A stretch of 64,000 nt of DNA from JANPPS01 sp965246925 (GTDB lineage: Bacteria; Pseudomonadota; Alphaproteobacteria; Acetobacterales; Acetobacteraceae): positions 2,046,001 through 2,110,000 of the forward strand of contig OZ251994.1 in the NCBI GenBank assembly GCA_965246925.1, read 5' to 3'. Position 1 is the first letter of the stretch. The number at the start of each line of letters is the position of its first letter. Positions 8,224 to 16,374 of the stretch are shown here, piece by piece. Made by a program: the position numbers and the translations under genes. A model generated the notes under the pieces. The model made no database searches. It was not told the origin of the DNA and saw nothing but the letters and a program-made list of their open reading frames with translations.

Positions 8224-9743
8224 TGCAGGCGCCCGTTGTCGAGCTGGCCGGGATCACCAAGACGTTCCCCGGCCTCATCGCCAACGACGCCATCGACCTC
8301 GACCTCCGGCAGGGCGAGATCCACGCCCTGTTGGGGGAGAACGGCGCCGGCAAATCGACGCTGATGAACGTGCTGACCGGCATCTACCAGCCGGATGGCG
8401 GGCAAATCCTGCTGGATGGCTCACCGGTCCGCTTCAGCTCGCCCACCCAGGCGATCCTGGCCGGGATCGGCATGGTGCATCAGCACTTCAAGCTGATCCG
8501 CGCCTTTACCGTCGCGGAGAACGTGCACCTCGGCTGGAAGGAGACGCCGCGCCGGGTGAGCGCGGCGGTGCTGGAGGCGCGCACCGCCACCCTCGCCAGC
8601 CAGTTCGGCCTGCAAGTCCGGCCCGCCGCCCGGATCGAAGACCTCTCGGCCGGCGAGCAGCAGCGGGTCGAGATCCTGAAGGTGCTGGCCCGCGGCGCCC
8701 GCGTATTGATTTTGGACGAGCCCACCGCCGTCCTGACCCCGCCCGAGGCCGCCCTGCTGCGCCAGGCGCTGCGCGGCTTCGTCGCAACCGGATATGCCAT
8801 CATCTTCATCAGCCATAAGTTGGACGAGGTGCTGGAGATCGCCGACCGCATCACCGTGCTGCGCGGCGGCAAGAAAGTCGCGACGCTGCCCGCCGGCGAA
8901 TGCACGGAGGCGAGCCTCGCCACCCTCATGGTCGGACGCGAGATCACCGGACGCCGCTTCTCGGGCGCCCGCGCCACTACGCCGGGCCCGATCGTGCTGC
9001 AACTGGCCGGCGTGTCCGCCCAGAACGAGCGCGGGCTGCCAGCCCTTCGCGACGTGGACCTCGCCATCCACGCCGGCGAAATCGTGGGCGTCGCCGGGGT
9101 CGCCGGCAACGGCCAGCGCGAATTGAGTGAGGTACTCACCGGCCTCCGCCCCGTCACCGAGGGCCAGGTCCGCATCGGCGGACGCGTCATGATGCACGCG
9201 GACCCGGCCGAGTTCCTCGCCTCCGGCATCGGCCACATCCCGGAGGACCGCCTCCGCAGCGGCCTCGCCCCGGCCATGGCCGTCGCCGACAACGCCGTGC
9301 TGCGCGAATACAACCGCACTCCGGTGGGAACCCAGGGCCTATTCTGGCCCGCCGCCGCCACCTCCCTCGCCCGCCGCATCATCGAGGATGCCAAGGTCCT
9401 GGTCCCCAACATCCGCGCCCCGGTCCGCAACCTCAGCGGCGGTAACCAGCAGCGCCTCGTAGCCCGGCGCGAAATGCGCATCGCCGTGTCCGCCCTGGTC
9501 GCCGCTTACCCGACCCGCGGCCTCGACATCGGCGCCATCGACACCATGCTGCGCTACCTCACCGAAATGCGTGATCAGGGCGTGGGCGTCCTGCTGGTAT
9601 CTGAAGAACTGGAGGAATTGCTGGCCATCGCCGACCGGGTCGCAGTGCTGTTCCAGGGCCGCATCATGGGCGTCTTCCGCGCAGGCGAGGCCGATGCGGA
9701 GCGGATCGGCCTGCTCATGGGCGGCAAGCAGGAGGCGGCATGA
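8223..9743 (+). CDS. Nucleoside/purine-type ABC transporter ATPase (two NBDs)
   Basis: A 506-residue duplicated ATPase of the sugar/nucleoside class. The first domain has GENGAGKST (Walker A), LSAGEQQRVEI (signature) and LILDEPTAVLTP (Walker B). The second has the degenerate P-loop GVAGNGQREL normal for this class, LSGGNQQRLVARREM and AYPTRGLDIGAI. Its ATG shares bases with the upstream TGA, and its own stop overlaps the permease start (ATGA), so expression is coupled. It powers uptake with the two permeases that follow. Confidence 0.95.
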   Translation: MQAPVVELAGITKTFPGLIANDAIDLDLRQGEIHALLGENGAGKSTLMNVLTGIYQPDGGQILLDGSPVRFSSPTQAILAGIGMVHQHFKLIRAFTVAENVHLGWKETPRRVSAAVLEARTATLASQFGLQVRPAARIEDLSAGEQQRVEILKVLARGARVLILDEPTAVLTPPEAALLRQALRGFVATGYAIIFISHKLDEVLEIADRITVLRGGKKVATLPAGECTEASLATLMVGREITGRRFSGARATTPGPIVLQLAGVSAQNERGLPALRDVDLAIHAGEIVGVAGVAGNGQRELSEVLTGLRPVTEGQVRIGGRVMMHADPAEFLASGIGHIPEDRLRSGLAPAMAVADNAVLREYNRTPVGTQGLFWPAAATSLARRIIEDAKVLVPNIRAPVRNLSGGNQQRLVARREMRIAVSALVAAYPTRGLDIGAIDTMLRYLTEMRDQGVGVLLVSEELEELLAIADRVAVLFQGRIMGVFRAGEADAERIGLLMGGKQEAA

Positions 9744-10789
9744 TACGGCTGCAGCGCGTCGCTAGCATCGGGCCCGGCACCATCATCCTGACCCGCATCG
9801 CCTCCGTCATCGCGGCGCTGCTGGTGGGCGGCGCCGTATTCGCGCTGGCCGGCTACGACGTGCCCATGCTGGCCGGCAAGGTCGTGCGCAGCTCGCTCGG
9901 CGACACCTACGGTTTGCAGGATCTGGGCCTGTTGTATGCCCCGCTAATCCTAACCGGGCTGGCCGCCGCCGTCGCGCTGCGGATGGGGCTATGGAACATC
10001 GGTGGGGAGGGCCAGTTCTATGCGGGCGCCACCGCGGCCACGCTGGCCGGACTGCACCTGGATGGCCCGGCACCATTCATGCTGGTTGTGCTGGGCCTAG
10101 CCGGGTTCACCGGCGGCGCGCTGTGGATCCTTGTGCCGGCGCTGGCCAGGGCGTTTCTTGCCATTGATGAGATTATCACCACGCTCCTGCTCAATTTTGT
10201 CGCACTGCTCGGGGTGAACTACCTCTGCACCGGCCCGCTCCGGGACGAGACCCAGGCCGTCACCTCCGCCTCCGCCCGAATCCCCTTCGAAATGCCGGAT
10301 CTGTTCGGCGAGCTGCATTGGGGGCTAGGTGTCGCGATCGGCTTGGTTCTGGTGCTGGCGCTGCTGTTCTCCCGCACGGGCTGGGGCTTTCAGGTGAGGC
10401 TCGCCGGAAGCAACCGTTTCGCCGCGCACTACGCGGGCGTGCCGGTGCCCCGGCGCCTGTTACAGGTCATGCTCATGTCCGGCGGCCTCGCGGGCGTGGC
10501 CGGCATGCTGGAGGTGACCGGGACGGTGCACCGGCTTCAGGGAGGTATTTCCAACAATTACGGCTATCTCGGCGTCATGGTCGCCGTGCTCGCGGGCGGC
10601 GTGCCCGTCGCGGTACTGCCAGCCGCCCTGCTCATGGCGCTGATCCTCAACTCCGGCACGGTGCTGCAGGCCTATGGCGTTTCAACCTACGAGGTGCTGT
10701 CGCTTACCGGCCTCGTGCTTCTGTTCACCGCCGTGGGCGAACGGCTGGCCTACTACCGGCCGCTCCCGACAACGAGCCGGTCCGCATGA
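9740..10789 (+). CDS. Nucleoside/purine-type ABC permease 1
   Basis: A 349-residue inner-membrane permease of the BPD_transp_2 family, with about eight to ten hydrophobic segments. Family motifs are MGLWNIGGEGQFYAGATAA, AIDEIITTLLLNFVALLGVN and RLAGSNRFAAHYAGV, the last being the ATPase-coupling region. It matches the larger permease of BMP-type nucleoside importers. Both ends overlap neighbours by 4 bases (ATGA). Confidence 0.93.
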   Translation: MIRLQRVASIGPGTIILTRIASVIAALLVGGAVFALAGYDVPMLAGKVVRSSLGDTYGLQDLGLLYAPLILTGLAAAVALRMGLWNIGGEGQFYAGATAATLAGLHLDGPAPFMLVVLGLAGFTGGALWILVPALARAFLAIDEIITTLLLNFVALLGVNYLCTGPLRDETQAVTSASARIPFEMPDLFGELHWGLGVAIGLVLVLALLFSRTGWGFQVRLAGSNRFAAHYAGVPVPRRLLQVMLMSGGLAGVAGMLEVTGTVHRLQGGISNNYGYLGVMVAVLAGGVPVAVLPAALLMALILNSGTVLQAYGVSTYEVLSLTGLVLLFTAVGERLAYYRPLPTTSRSA

Positions 10790-11724
10790 TCGACATCCTG
10801 ACCGGCATCCTGTTCACCGCCCTCCTGGCCGGCGGCGTGCTGGTGCTGGCCGCGCTGGGTGAGGTCTTGGCCGAGCGGGTGGGCGTGTTCAACCTAGGGC
10901 TCGAAGGCCTGCTGGCCCTGGGTGGTGTCTCCGGCATCATCGTGGTGGCGCATGGGGTAAGCCCGTGGCTGGGCCTGCTGGCGGCCGGCGGCGCGGGCGC
11001 CACAGCCGGCACGGTGTTCGCCGCCGCCGTGGTCGGGCTGCGCGCCAACCAGACTCTATGCGGCCTGGCCCTCACCATCACCGGCGGCGGCCTCGCCTCC
11101 GTGTTCGGCCGCGCCTATTCCGGGCAGCCCGCCCGCGCCATCTTCGAGGGGTGGACGGTGCCGGTCTTGTCGGACCTTCCGGTGCTGGGCCGGGCCGTCT
11201 TCTCGCAAAGTCCGCTGGTCTATCTGATCTGGATCGTGCTGCCGCTCACGTTTCATGCCCTGCTGTTCCGCACCCGGCACGGCATCAACCTCCGCGCCGT
11301 GGGCGAAAATCCGGCGGCGGCGGACGCGGCGGGGGTCCCGGTGCTGCCGCTGCGCTTCGCCTATGTCGTGGCCGGCGCGGCGATGGCCGGGGCGGCGGGG
11401 GGCTATCTGACGCTGGCCTTCGTGCCATCTTGGTCGGACGGCATCACCGGCGGGCGCGGCTGGATCGCCATCGCGCTGGTGATCTTCGGCGGCTTCCGGC
11501 CTCTAAACGTGACGCTCGGCGCATTCCTGTTCGGCATCATCACCGCGTTAGGCTTCGTAGGACAGGCGCGCAACTGGCCGATCCCGCCGGCCTTCCTGTC
11601 CATGCTGCCCTACGTCGCCACCGTCGCCTTCATGATCATCCCCGCACTCGCCGCCGGCCGCTTCGGCCGCCGGCTGGCTGCGCCGGCCGCGCTGGGCACC
11701 CCGTATTTCAGGGACGAACGCTGA
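10786..11724 (+). CDS. Nucleoside/purine-type ABC permease 2
   Basis: A 312-residue membrane protein of the same family as the preceding permease, with ERVGVFNLGLEGLLALGGVS, LRANQTLCGLALTITGGGLA and the coupling region GINLRAVGENPAAADAAGV. It corresponds to the smaller permease of BMP-type importers. ATG 10786 overlaps the stop of permease 1; longer forms of the frame overlap that gene heavily and are not credible. The last base of its stop is the A of the oxygenase ATG. Confidence 0.93.
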   Translation: MIDILTGILFTALLAGGVLVLAALGEVLAERVGVFNLGLEGLLALGGVSGIIVVAHGVSPWLGLLAAGGAGATAGTVFAAAVVGLRANQTLCGLALTITGGGLASVFGRAYSGQPARAIFEGWTVPVLSDLPVLGRAVFSQSPLVYLIWIVLPLTFHALLFRTRHGINLRAVGENPAAADAAGVPVLPLRFAYVVAGAAMAGAAGGYLTLAFVPSWSDGITGGRGWIAIALVIFGGFRPLNVTLGAFLFGIITALGFVGQARNWPIPPAFLSMLPYVATVAFMIIPALAAGRFGRRLAAPAALGTPYFRDER

Positions 11725-12710
11725 TGCAGACGCTCCCCGTCATCGACATCGCCGGGCTGAACGCGCCCGATCCGGCCACGAGGCGGCACGTCACGGCCCA
11801 GCTCGGCCAGGCGTGCCGGGAGGTCGGCTTCTTCTACGCCACCGGCCACGGCATTCCGGACCCGGTGCGCCGCGCCGTGTTCGACGCCGCCCACGCCGTA
11901 TTCGCCCTGTCGCCCGCGGAAAAGGCCGGCGTTTCGGTCACCCTTTCCCCGCACAACCGCGGCTATGTCGGCTTCGCGACCGAACGATTGAACGAACACG
12001 CCGGGCCGGACCAGAAGGAGGCGTTCAACATCGGCCTCGAACTCCCGCCCGATGACCCCGAGCTACGGTCCGGCAGCACGTTCCGCGGCGCCAACCTCTG
12101 GCCCACGCTTCCCGGGTTCCGCGACGCCCTGCTCGAGTACTACGACGCGTGCGGACGCGTCATGACCGACATTCACCGCGGCTTCGCCCTGGACTTGGCG
12201 CTGGACGAGGATTTCTTCGCGCCCAAGCTGGCCCGGCCCGCCTCCATCCTCCGCCTGCTGCACTATCCGGCCACGGCGGAGGATGGCGGCTTGGGGGCGG
12301 GCGAACACACGGATTACGGCAACCTGACGCTGCTAGCGACCGACGGCGTCGCCGGGTTGCAGGTGCGGACGTTGGGCGGCCAGTGGATCGACGCGCCGCA
12401 CGTGGACGGGGCCTTCATCTGCAACATCGCCGACTGCTTGATGCGCTGGACCAACGACGTGTACCGCTCCACCCCGCACCGCGTGCTGCGCCCCAAGGCC
12501 GAGCGCTACTCAGTCGCCTTCTTCGGCGACGCAAACCCGGACGCGCTGGTCGAGGCGATTCCCTCCTGCATCCCGCCCGGCACTCGGCCGCTCTACCCCT
12601 CCATCACCTGCGGCGCCTATATCCAGCAACGCCTCACCGCCACCTATGAACACCTACAGAACGTACAGGGCGATTCGTCCCCCTCTCCCTCCGGGAGAGG
12701 GCCGGGGTGA
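11724..12710 (+). CDS. 2-oxoglutarate/Fe(II) oxygenase, isopenicillin N synthase-like
   Basis: A 328-residue member of the IPNS/DIOX superfamily with an N-terminal DIOX_N domain (LPVIDIAGL, REVGFFYATGHGIP) and a C-terminal 2OG-Fe(II) jelly-roll. The iron-binding H-x-D...H triad is visible in GEHTDYGNLTLL and STPHRVL, and the co-substrate motif R-x-S in ERYSVAFF. It is the last gene of the purine-transport operon and is coupled to the permease by a 1-base overlap, so its substrate is probably an imported purine or derivative; the reaction is not known. Its final 16 or so codons run into a dispersed palindromic repeat, so the native C-terminus may originally have ended near YEHLQ. Confidence 0.9.
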   Translation: MQTLPVIDIAGLNAPDPATRRHVTAQLGQACREVGFFYATGHGIPDPVRRAVFDAAHAVFALSPAEKAGVSVTLSPHNRGYVGFATERLNEHAGPDQKEAFNIGLELPPDDPELRSGSTFRGANLWPTLPGFRDALLEYYDACGRVMTDIHRGFALDLALDEDFFAPKLARPASILRLLHYPATAEDGGLGAGEHTDYGNLTLLATDGVAGLQVRTLGGQWIDAPHVDGAFICNIADCLMRWTNDVYRSTPHRVLRPKAERYSVAFFGDANPDALVEAIPSCIPPGTRPLYPSITCGAYIQQRLTATYEHLQNVQGDSSPSPSGRGPG

Positions 12711-12713
12711 GGG
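12679..12713. repeat. Dispersed palindromic (REP-like) element, copy 1
   Basis: A palindrome of form CCCTCTCCC-TCCG-GGAGAGGG followed by CCGGGGTGAGGG. It supplies the last codons and stop of the oxygenase gene. A near-identical element occurs at 38454-38488 and a diverged one at 24060-24098. The form resembles palindromic units dispersed between genes in many proteobacteria. Confidence 0.75.
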
Positions 12714-12802
12714 AGACGACAGACCCAGCCGAGCGCACCCTATAGAGCCCTTCGGCGACGTGGGGCGGACAGCCTTTCGCGCCATCTGCAACACGACGCG
12801 CT

Positions 12803-13096
12803 TCAGCGTTGTGGAGGCAGCGCGTCGATCGCTCTAGCCAAACTTATGTCCCGCTCCGTCAACCCCATCGTATCATGGGTGCAGAGCTTGATCGTCACCC
12901 TATTCCAAGTGTTCGACCATTCGGGATGGTGGTTCTGCTTTTCCGCCAGGAGGGCGACCCGGGTCATGAAACCCCAGGCCTCGCTGAAATCGCGAAACTG
13001 GAATGCCCGGACTAGGGCGTCCTGCCCCTCTGTAAGGGTCCAGTTCGGCAATGTTGTCCCCAAGCGCTCCAGCTCGACCACGCCTAGACGTTCCAT
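12803..13096 (-). CDS. phhB: 4a-hydroxytetrahydrobiopterin dehydratase
   Basis: A 97-residue pterin-4a-carbinolamine dehydratase that regenerates the pterin cofactor after aromatic amino acid hydroxylation. The family motif is intact: EKQNHHPEW, then W/Y and N-R-V-T-I-K-L-C-T-H-D with the catalytic histidines, followed by GLTERDISLARAID. No phenylalanine hydroxylase is present in this window, so its partner is elsewhere or it serves another pterin role. It diverges from the metallopeptidase gene, 38 bp between starts. Confidence 0.93.
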   Translation of the reverse strand: MERLGVVELERLGTTLPNWTLTEGQDALVRAFQFRDFSEAWGFMTRVALLAEKQNHHPEWSNTWNRVTIKLCTHDTMGLTERDISLARAIDALPPQR

Positions 13097-13134
13097 CCTT
13101 GACCTCCGCGTTGTAATCGGGCCGGTATCCCCGC

Positions 13135-13524
13135 ATGTATAGCCTGCCGCCCAGCCCCGAAGATATCGCCGATCTCGCCGACCGGGCCCTGGGCGCCATC
13201 CCGGCCGAGCTGCGCGCGCACGTCCGCGGCGTGTCCATTCTGGTCGAAGAAGTCGCCGATGACGAGACGTTGCAGGAGCTCGAGATCGACAATGCCTGGG
13301 AACTCACCGGCCTGTACCGCGGCATCCCGTTCGGTAAAGCCGGCGCGGGCCTGACCCGGCAAGAGCCGGACCTCATCGTGCTCTACCGCGAGCCGATCCT
13401 GCTCGAGTGGATCGAAACCGGCGAAGACCTGTTCCAGCTCGTGCGCACCGTGCTAATCCATGAAATCGCGCACCATTTCGGCTTCAGCGATGAAGACATC
13501 AACCGCCTCGAAACCGAGGACTGA
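13135..13524 (+). CDS. Zincin-like metallopeptidase family protein (DUF1025 type)
   Basis: A 129-residue protein with the HExxH zinc site in LIHEIAHHFGFSDEDI near the C-terminus and a conserved GLYRGIPFG and DLIVLYREPI core, typical of the small minimal-zincin family widespread in Actinobacteria and Alphaproteobacteria. No signal peptide, so cytoplasmic; substrate unknown. It precedes the debranching enzyme by only 3 bases and is probably in the same transcript. Confidence 0.9.
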   Translation: MYSLPPSPEDIADLADRALGAIPAELRAHVRGVSILVEEVADDETLQELEIDNAWELTGLYRGIPFGKAGAGLTRQEPDLIVLYREPILLEWIETGEDLFQLVRTVLIHEIAHHFGFSDEDINRLETED

Positions 13525-13527
13525 CCC

Positions 13528-15405
13528 ATGATTCCGCCGCTTGATGCCGAGTGGCTGGAGCCGGACGGCGTCGGCGGCTACGCCATGGGGACCGTCGGCG
13601 GAACCCGGACCCGGCGCTATCACGCCTTGCTGCTCGCGGCCATGACGCCGCCCACCGGACGCATGGTGCTGGTGTCCGGTGTCGAGGCCTGGTTCGGTAA
13701 CATGCCGCTCAGCACCCACCGCTATGCGCCGGATGTGCAATATCCGGACGGCGTGCGGCATCTGGCTTCGTTCAGCACGACGCCCTGGCCCACCTGGCGC
13801 TTCCAATGGGGCGGGCGCGAGATCGAGCATGACATCTTCACCGAGCGGAGTTCAGGCGCAGTGGTATTGCGCTGGCGGCTGCTGTCGGGGGCGCCGGGCC
13901 CCCTCACGGTCCGGCCCCTGCTCGCGGCGCGGGACTATCATTCGCTACGCCGGGAAGGGCCGTTCCGCATGGACGCGGACGGGCAGGGCGGCTGCGTGTC
14001 CTGGCGCCCGGACTCCGGCGGGCCCGCCTTCGCCGGGTTAAGCAACGGAACCTATGCGCCATCGCCGCAATGGTTCCGCAACTTCCTCTACACGGTCGAG
14101 CAGGACCGCGGCATGGACTGCATCGAGGACCTCGCTTCGCCCGGCCTATTTACGTTCGACCTGCAGGCCGAGGCGGTGCTGATGTTCCGCCAGGGTGACG
14201 GAACGGGTGTGGACCCGGCGCCTTACGCTGCGCTGCTGGCCGCCGCGGAACGGCGCCGGCGCGGGGCGTTCACCGGCCCGTGGGCCCAGGCCGCCGACGC
14301 CTACGTGGTCCGGCGCGGCCAGGGCCGGACCATCCTGGCCGGCTTTCCCTGGTTCACCGATTGGGGCCGCGACACCTTTATCGCGCTGCGCGGCCTGCTG
14401 ATCGGCACCGGCCGGCTGGAGGAGTCGGCTGCGGTGTTGCTAGCCTGGGCCGGCCTCGTGGACCGCGGCATGCTGCCGAACCGGTTTCCAGATCAAGGGA
14501 ACGAGCCGGAATTTAATAGCGTGGACGCGGCGTTGTGGTTCTGCGTGGCGGTGCACGACCACTTGGCCGCCGGGGGCGCCGGGCAGGATGCGCTGCGGCC
14601 GGCAGTCGAGCGCATCATCGAGGGTTATGTTGCTGGGACCCGCTACAATATCGGCGTCGATGGAGACGGGCTGGTGCGCGCTGGGACGGATGGCGTGCAG
14701 CTTACCTGGATGGACGCAAAGTGCGGTGATTGGGTCGTGACGCCCCGGCAGGGCAAACCGGTCGAGATCCAAGCGCTCTGGATCAACGCGTTGCGGATTG
14801 CCGCCGGATGGACCCCGCGCTGGGCGGCGCTGGAACGACAGGCCACTGCGAGCATGCTGGCGTTGTTCCCGGACCCGGCGACCGGCGGGCTCGTCGACGT
14901 GATCGGCTGGGGCGGCGAACCCGACCGCGCCGTCCGTCCCAATCAAATCTTCGCCGTGGGCGGCCTGCCGTTCGCCGTGTTCAATGGTGAGGCGGCCGAG
15001 GCGATTGTCGCGTTGGTGGAGGCCCGGCTGCTGACACCGTTGGGGTTGCGCACGCTGGATCCGGATGACGCAGCTTATCAGGGCGCCTACCGCGGCGATC
15101 TGCTGCAGCGCGACGGCGCTTACCATCAGGGCACTGTTTGGCCCTGGCTCATGGGCCCCTACGTGGAGGCGGCGTTGCGGACCCGCGGACCACAGGCCGC
15201 CCTGCGGCTTCGTGAACAGTGCCTTGCGCCGCTGCTGGAGCATATGGGTCAGTACGGCCTAGGGCATGTGAGTGAGGTGGCCGACGGTAATGCGCCAAAC
15301 CGTCCCGGCGGTTGTCCATTTCAGGCTTGGTCCCTGGGTGAACTGATCCGGATCGAGCGTATGCTCGAAGCAACGAAAGGTCATACTTCTCCGCCCAATT
15401 CCTGA
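13528..15405 (+). CDS. Glycogen debranching enzyme (amylo-alpha-1,6-glucosidase type)
   Basis: A 625-residue glycogen-debranching-family protein with an N-terminal domain (EWLEPDGVGGYAMGTVGG, TRRYHALLLA) and a C-terminal (alpha/alpha)6 catalytic domain: GFPWFTDWGRDTFIALRGLL, MLPNRFPDQGNEPEFNSVDA, LTWMDAKCGDWVVTPRQGK, GAYHQGTVWPWLMGPYVEAA. The acidic residues in these motifs are the expected hydrolytic centre. Acts on alpha-1,6 branches of glycogen or related oligosaccharides in the cytoplasm. No other glycogen genes are in the window. Confidence 0.93.
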   Translation: MIPPLDAEWLEPDGVGGYAMGTVGGTRTRRYHALLLAAMTPPTGRMVLVSGVEAWFGNMPLSTHRYAPDVQYPDGVRHLASFSTTPWPTWRFQWGGREIEHDIFTERSSGAVVLRWRLLSGAPGPLTVRPLLAARDYHSLRREGPFRMDADGQGGCVSWRPDSGGPAFAGLSNGTYAPSPQWFRNFLYTVEQDRGMDCIEDLASPGLFTFDLQAEAVLMFRQGDGTGVDPAPYAALLAAAERRRRGAFTGPWAQAADAYVVRRGQGRTILAGFPWFTDWGRDTFIALRGLLIGTGRLEESAAVLLAWAGLVDRGMLPNRFPDQGNEPEFNSVDAALWFCVAVHDHLAAGGAGQDALRPAVERIIEGYVAGTRYNIGVDGDGLVRAGTDGVQLTWMDAKCGDWVVTPRQGKPVEIQALWINALRIAAGWTPRWAALERQATASMLALFPDPATGGLVDVIGWGGEPDRAVRPNQIFAVGGLPFAVFNGEAAEAIVALVEARLLTPLGLRTLDPDDAAYQGAYRGDLLQRDGAYHQGTVWPWLMGPYVEAALRTRGPQAALRLREQCLAPLLEHMGQYGLGHVSEVADGNAPNRPGGCPFQAWSLGELIRIERMLEATKGHTSPPNS

Positions 15406-15451
15406 CGGTTCCTTGCAAGATTAACGGCTGGGAACATGTCATTTTTTGGGC

Positions 15452-15973
15452 ATGCCAACGCACCTTCCACGCCGTACTGCTATGCTCACCGCTGCCGCAT
15501 CGATGGTAGCCCGGCCCGCCATCGCCAGCACAGAAACAGATTTTTGGCCGACGCTGACCCTCATGGATCAGTCTGGCGCCGAGTTCCGACTGAGCCAGCT
15601 GAAGACCCCTTTAGTGTTCGTCAATGTCTGGGCCCATTGGTGCGCTGCTTGCTGGTATGAGATGACCGCCCTACACGCGATGGTCAATAAGCTGGCGCCT
15701 GGCAAGTTGACCATGCTGCTCCTGAGCCATCCCACTAATTGGATTGCCGATCAGGAAGCGGCAGCCCGCAGGCAGCTCGGCTTCCGTCTCACGACCCTGG
15801 CACCCGCCCCACCCTGGGTCCGCTCGGCTGCGTTTGCGGAACACGGCTCGACATACAGCGTGCCCCGGTCACTGCTCTTCCATCAGGCCAGCAAGACCAT
15901 GGTCATGGCGCATGACGGACCAGCCGAGTGGGACAGCCCACAACAGATTAACCTCCTGCATAAACTACTCTAG
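15452..15973 (+). CDS. TlpA-like thioredoxin-domain protein
   Basis: A 173-residue exported thioredoxin-fold protein. The N-terminus (MPTHLPRRTAMLTAAASMVA) looks like a signal peptide with an R-R pair. The active site is WAHWCAACWYEMTALHAMV, so the redox pair is C-A-A-C as in TlpA/ResA-type thiol reductases of the periplasm. ATG 15452 is preferred over the TTG two codons upstream. Likely reduces periplasmic disulfides or helps cytochrome maturation, but no partner is nearby. Its stop overlaps the stop of the convergent gene: the four bases CTAG supply TAG on both strands. Confidence 0.85.
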   Translation: MPTHLPRRTAMLTAAASMVARPAIASTETDFWPTLTLMDQSGAEFRLSQLKTPLVFVNVWAHWCAACWYEMTALHAMVNKLAPGKLTMLLLSHPTNWIADQEAAARRQLGFRLTTLAPAPPWVRSAAFAEHGSTYSVPRSLLFHQASKTMVMAHDGPAEWDSPQQINLLHKLL

Positions 15974-16323
15974 GGCGCGTCACCCCGGTCCGTGGTCTCG
16001 GTTTGCCGGAGTTCTTCCCGGGTCATCGGCGTCTCCCGCCACCCACCTTGATCCGCGACGCTAGACCCGCCCGGAAACTCGCCCAGATTCTCCTGTATGC
16101 TAGCCTCCTCGACAATTACGCCAGGTATCGCCTCGTCCATCGACATCGGGTTCGGTAGCTGCCCCGGCGTGCCCGAGCCCTCCATCCGCACCAACTCATC
16201 CGCACGCTCGATATACGTCGGCATCGCATCGGCCGGGGATCCGTCAGCCTCCCAAAGCTGGCGGGCGCGGGCCTCGACCATCGCTGTGTGATCGGCCGAA
16301 GGGGCTAGGGGGTTGTCTGACAT
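15970..16323 (-). CDS. DUF2934 domain protein
   Basis: A 117-residue acidic soluble protein with a DUF2934-like helix near the N-terminus (VEARARQLWEADGSPADAM) and a low-complexity polar tail. The domain is common in Rhizobiales and Acetobacteraceae, without known function. ATG 16323 is chosen because GAGGAG lies 9 bases upstream; an ATG seven codons earlier has no such site. Its stop shares CTAG with the convergent TlpA-like gene. Confidence 0.75.
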   Translation of the reverse strand: MSDNPLAPSADHTAMVEARARQLWEADGSPADAMPTYIERADELVRMEGSGTPGQLPNPMSMDEAIPGVIVEEASIQENLGEFPGGSSVADQGGWRETPMTREELRQTETTDRGDAP

Positions 16324-16374
16324 CGCTCTGCTCTCCTCAGACATGCTTAGCGCGTGCCCGGGGTCCGGAGTTGC

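Noticed and set aside
10965..11723. N-terminal extension of the oxygenase frame
   Set aside because: This part overlaps the second permease in another frame; homology starts at ATG 11724.
11724..12710. Assigning the oxygenase as isopenicillin N synthase or an ethylene-forming enzyme
   Set aside because: Only superfamily motifs are visible; the purine operon context points elsewhere and no beta-lactam genes are near.
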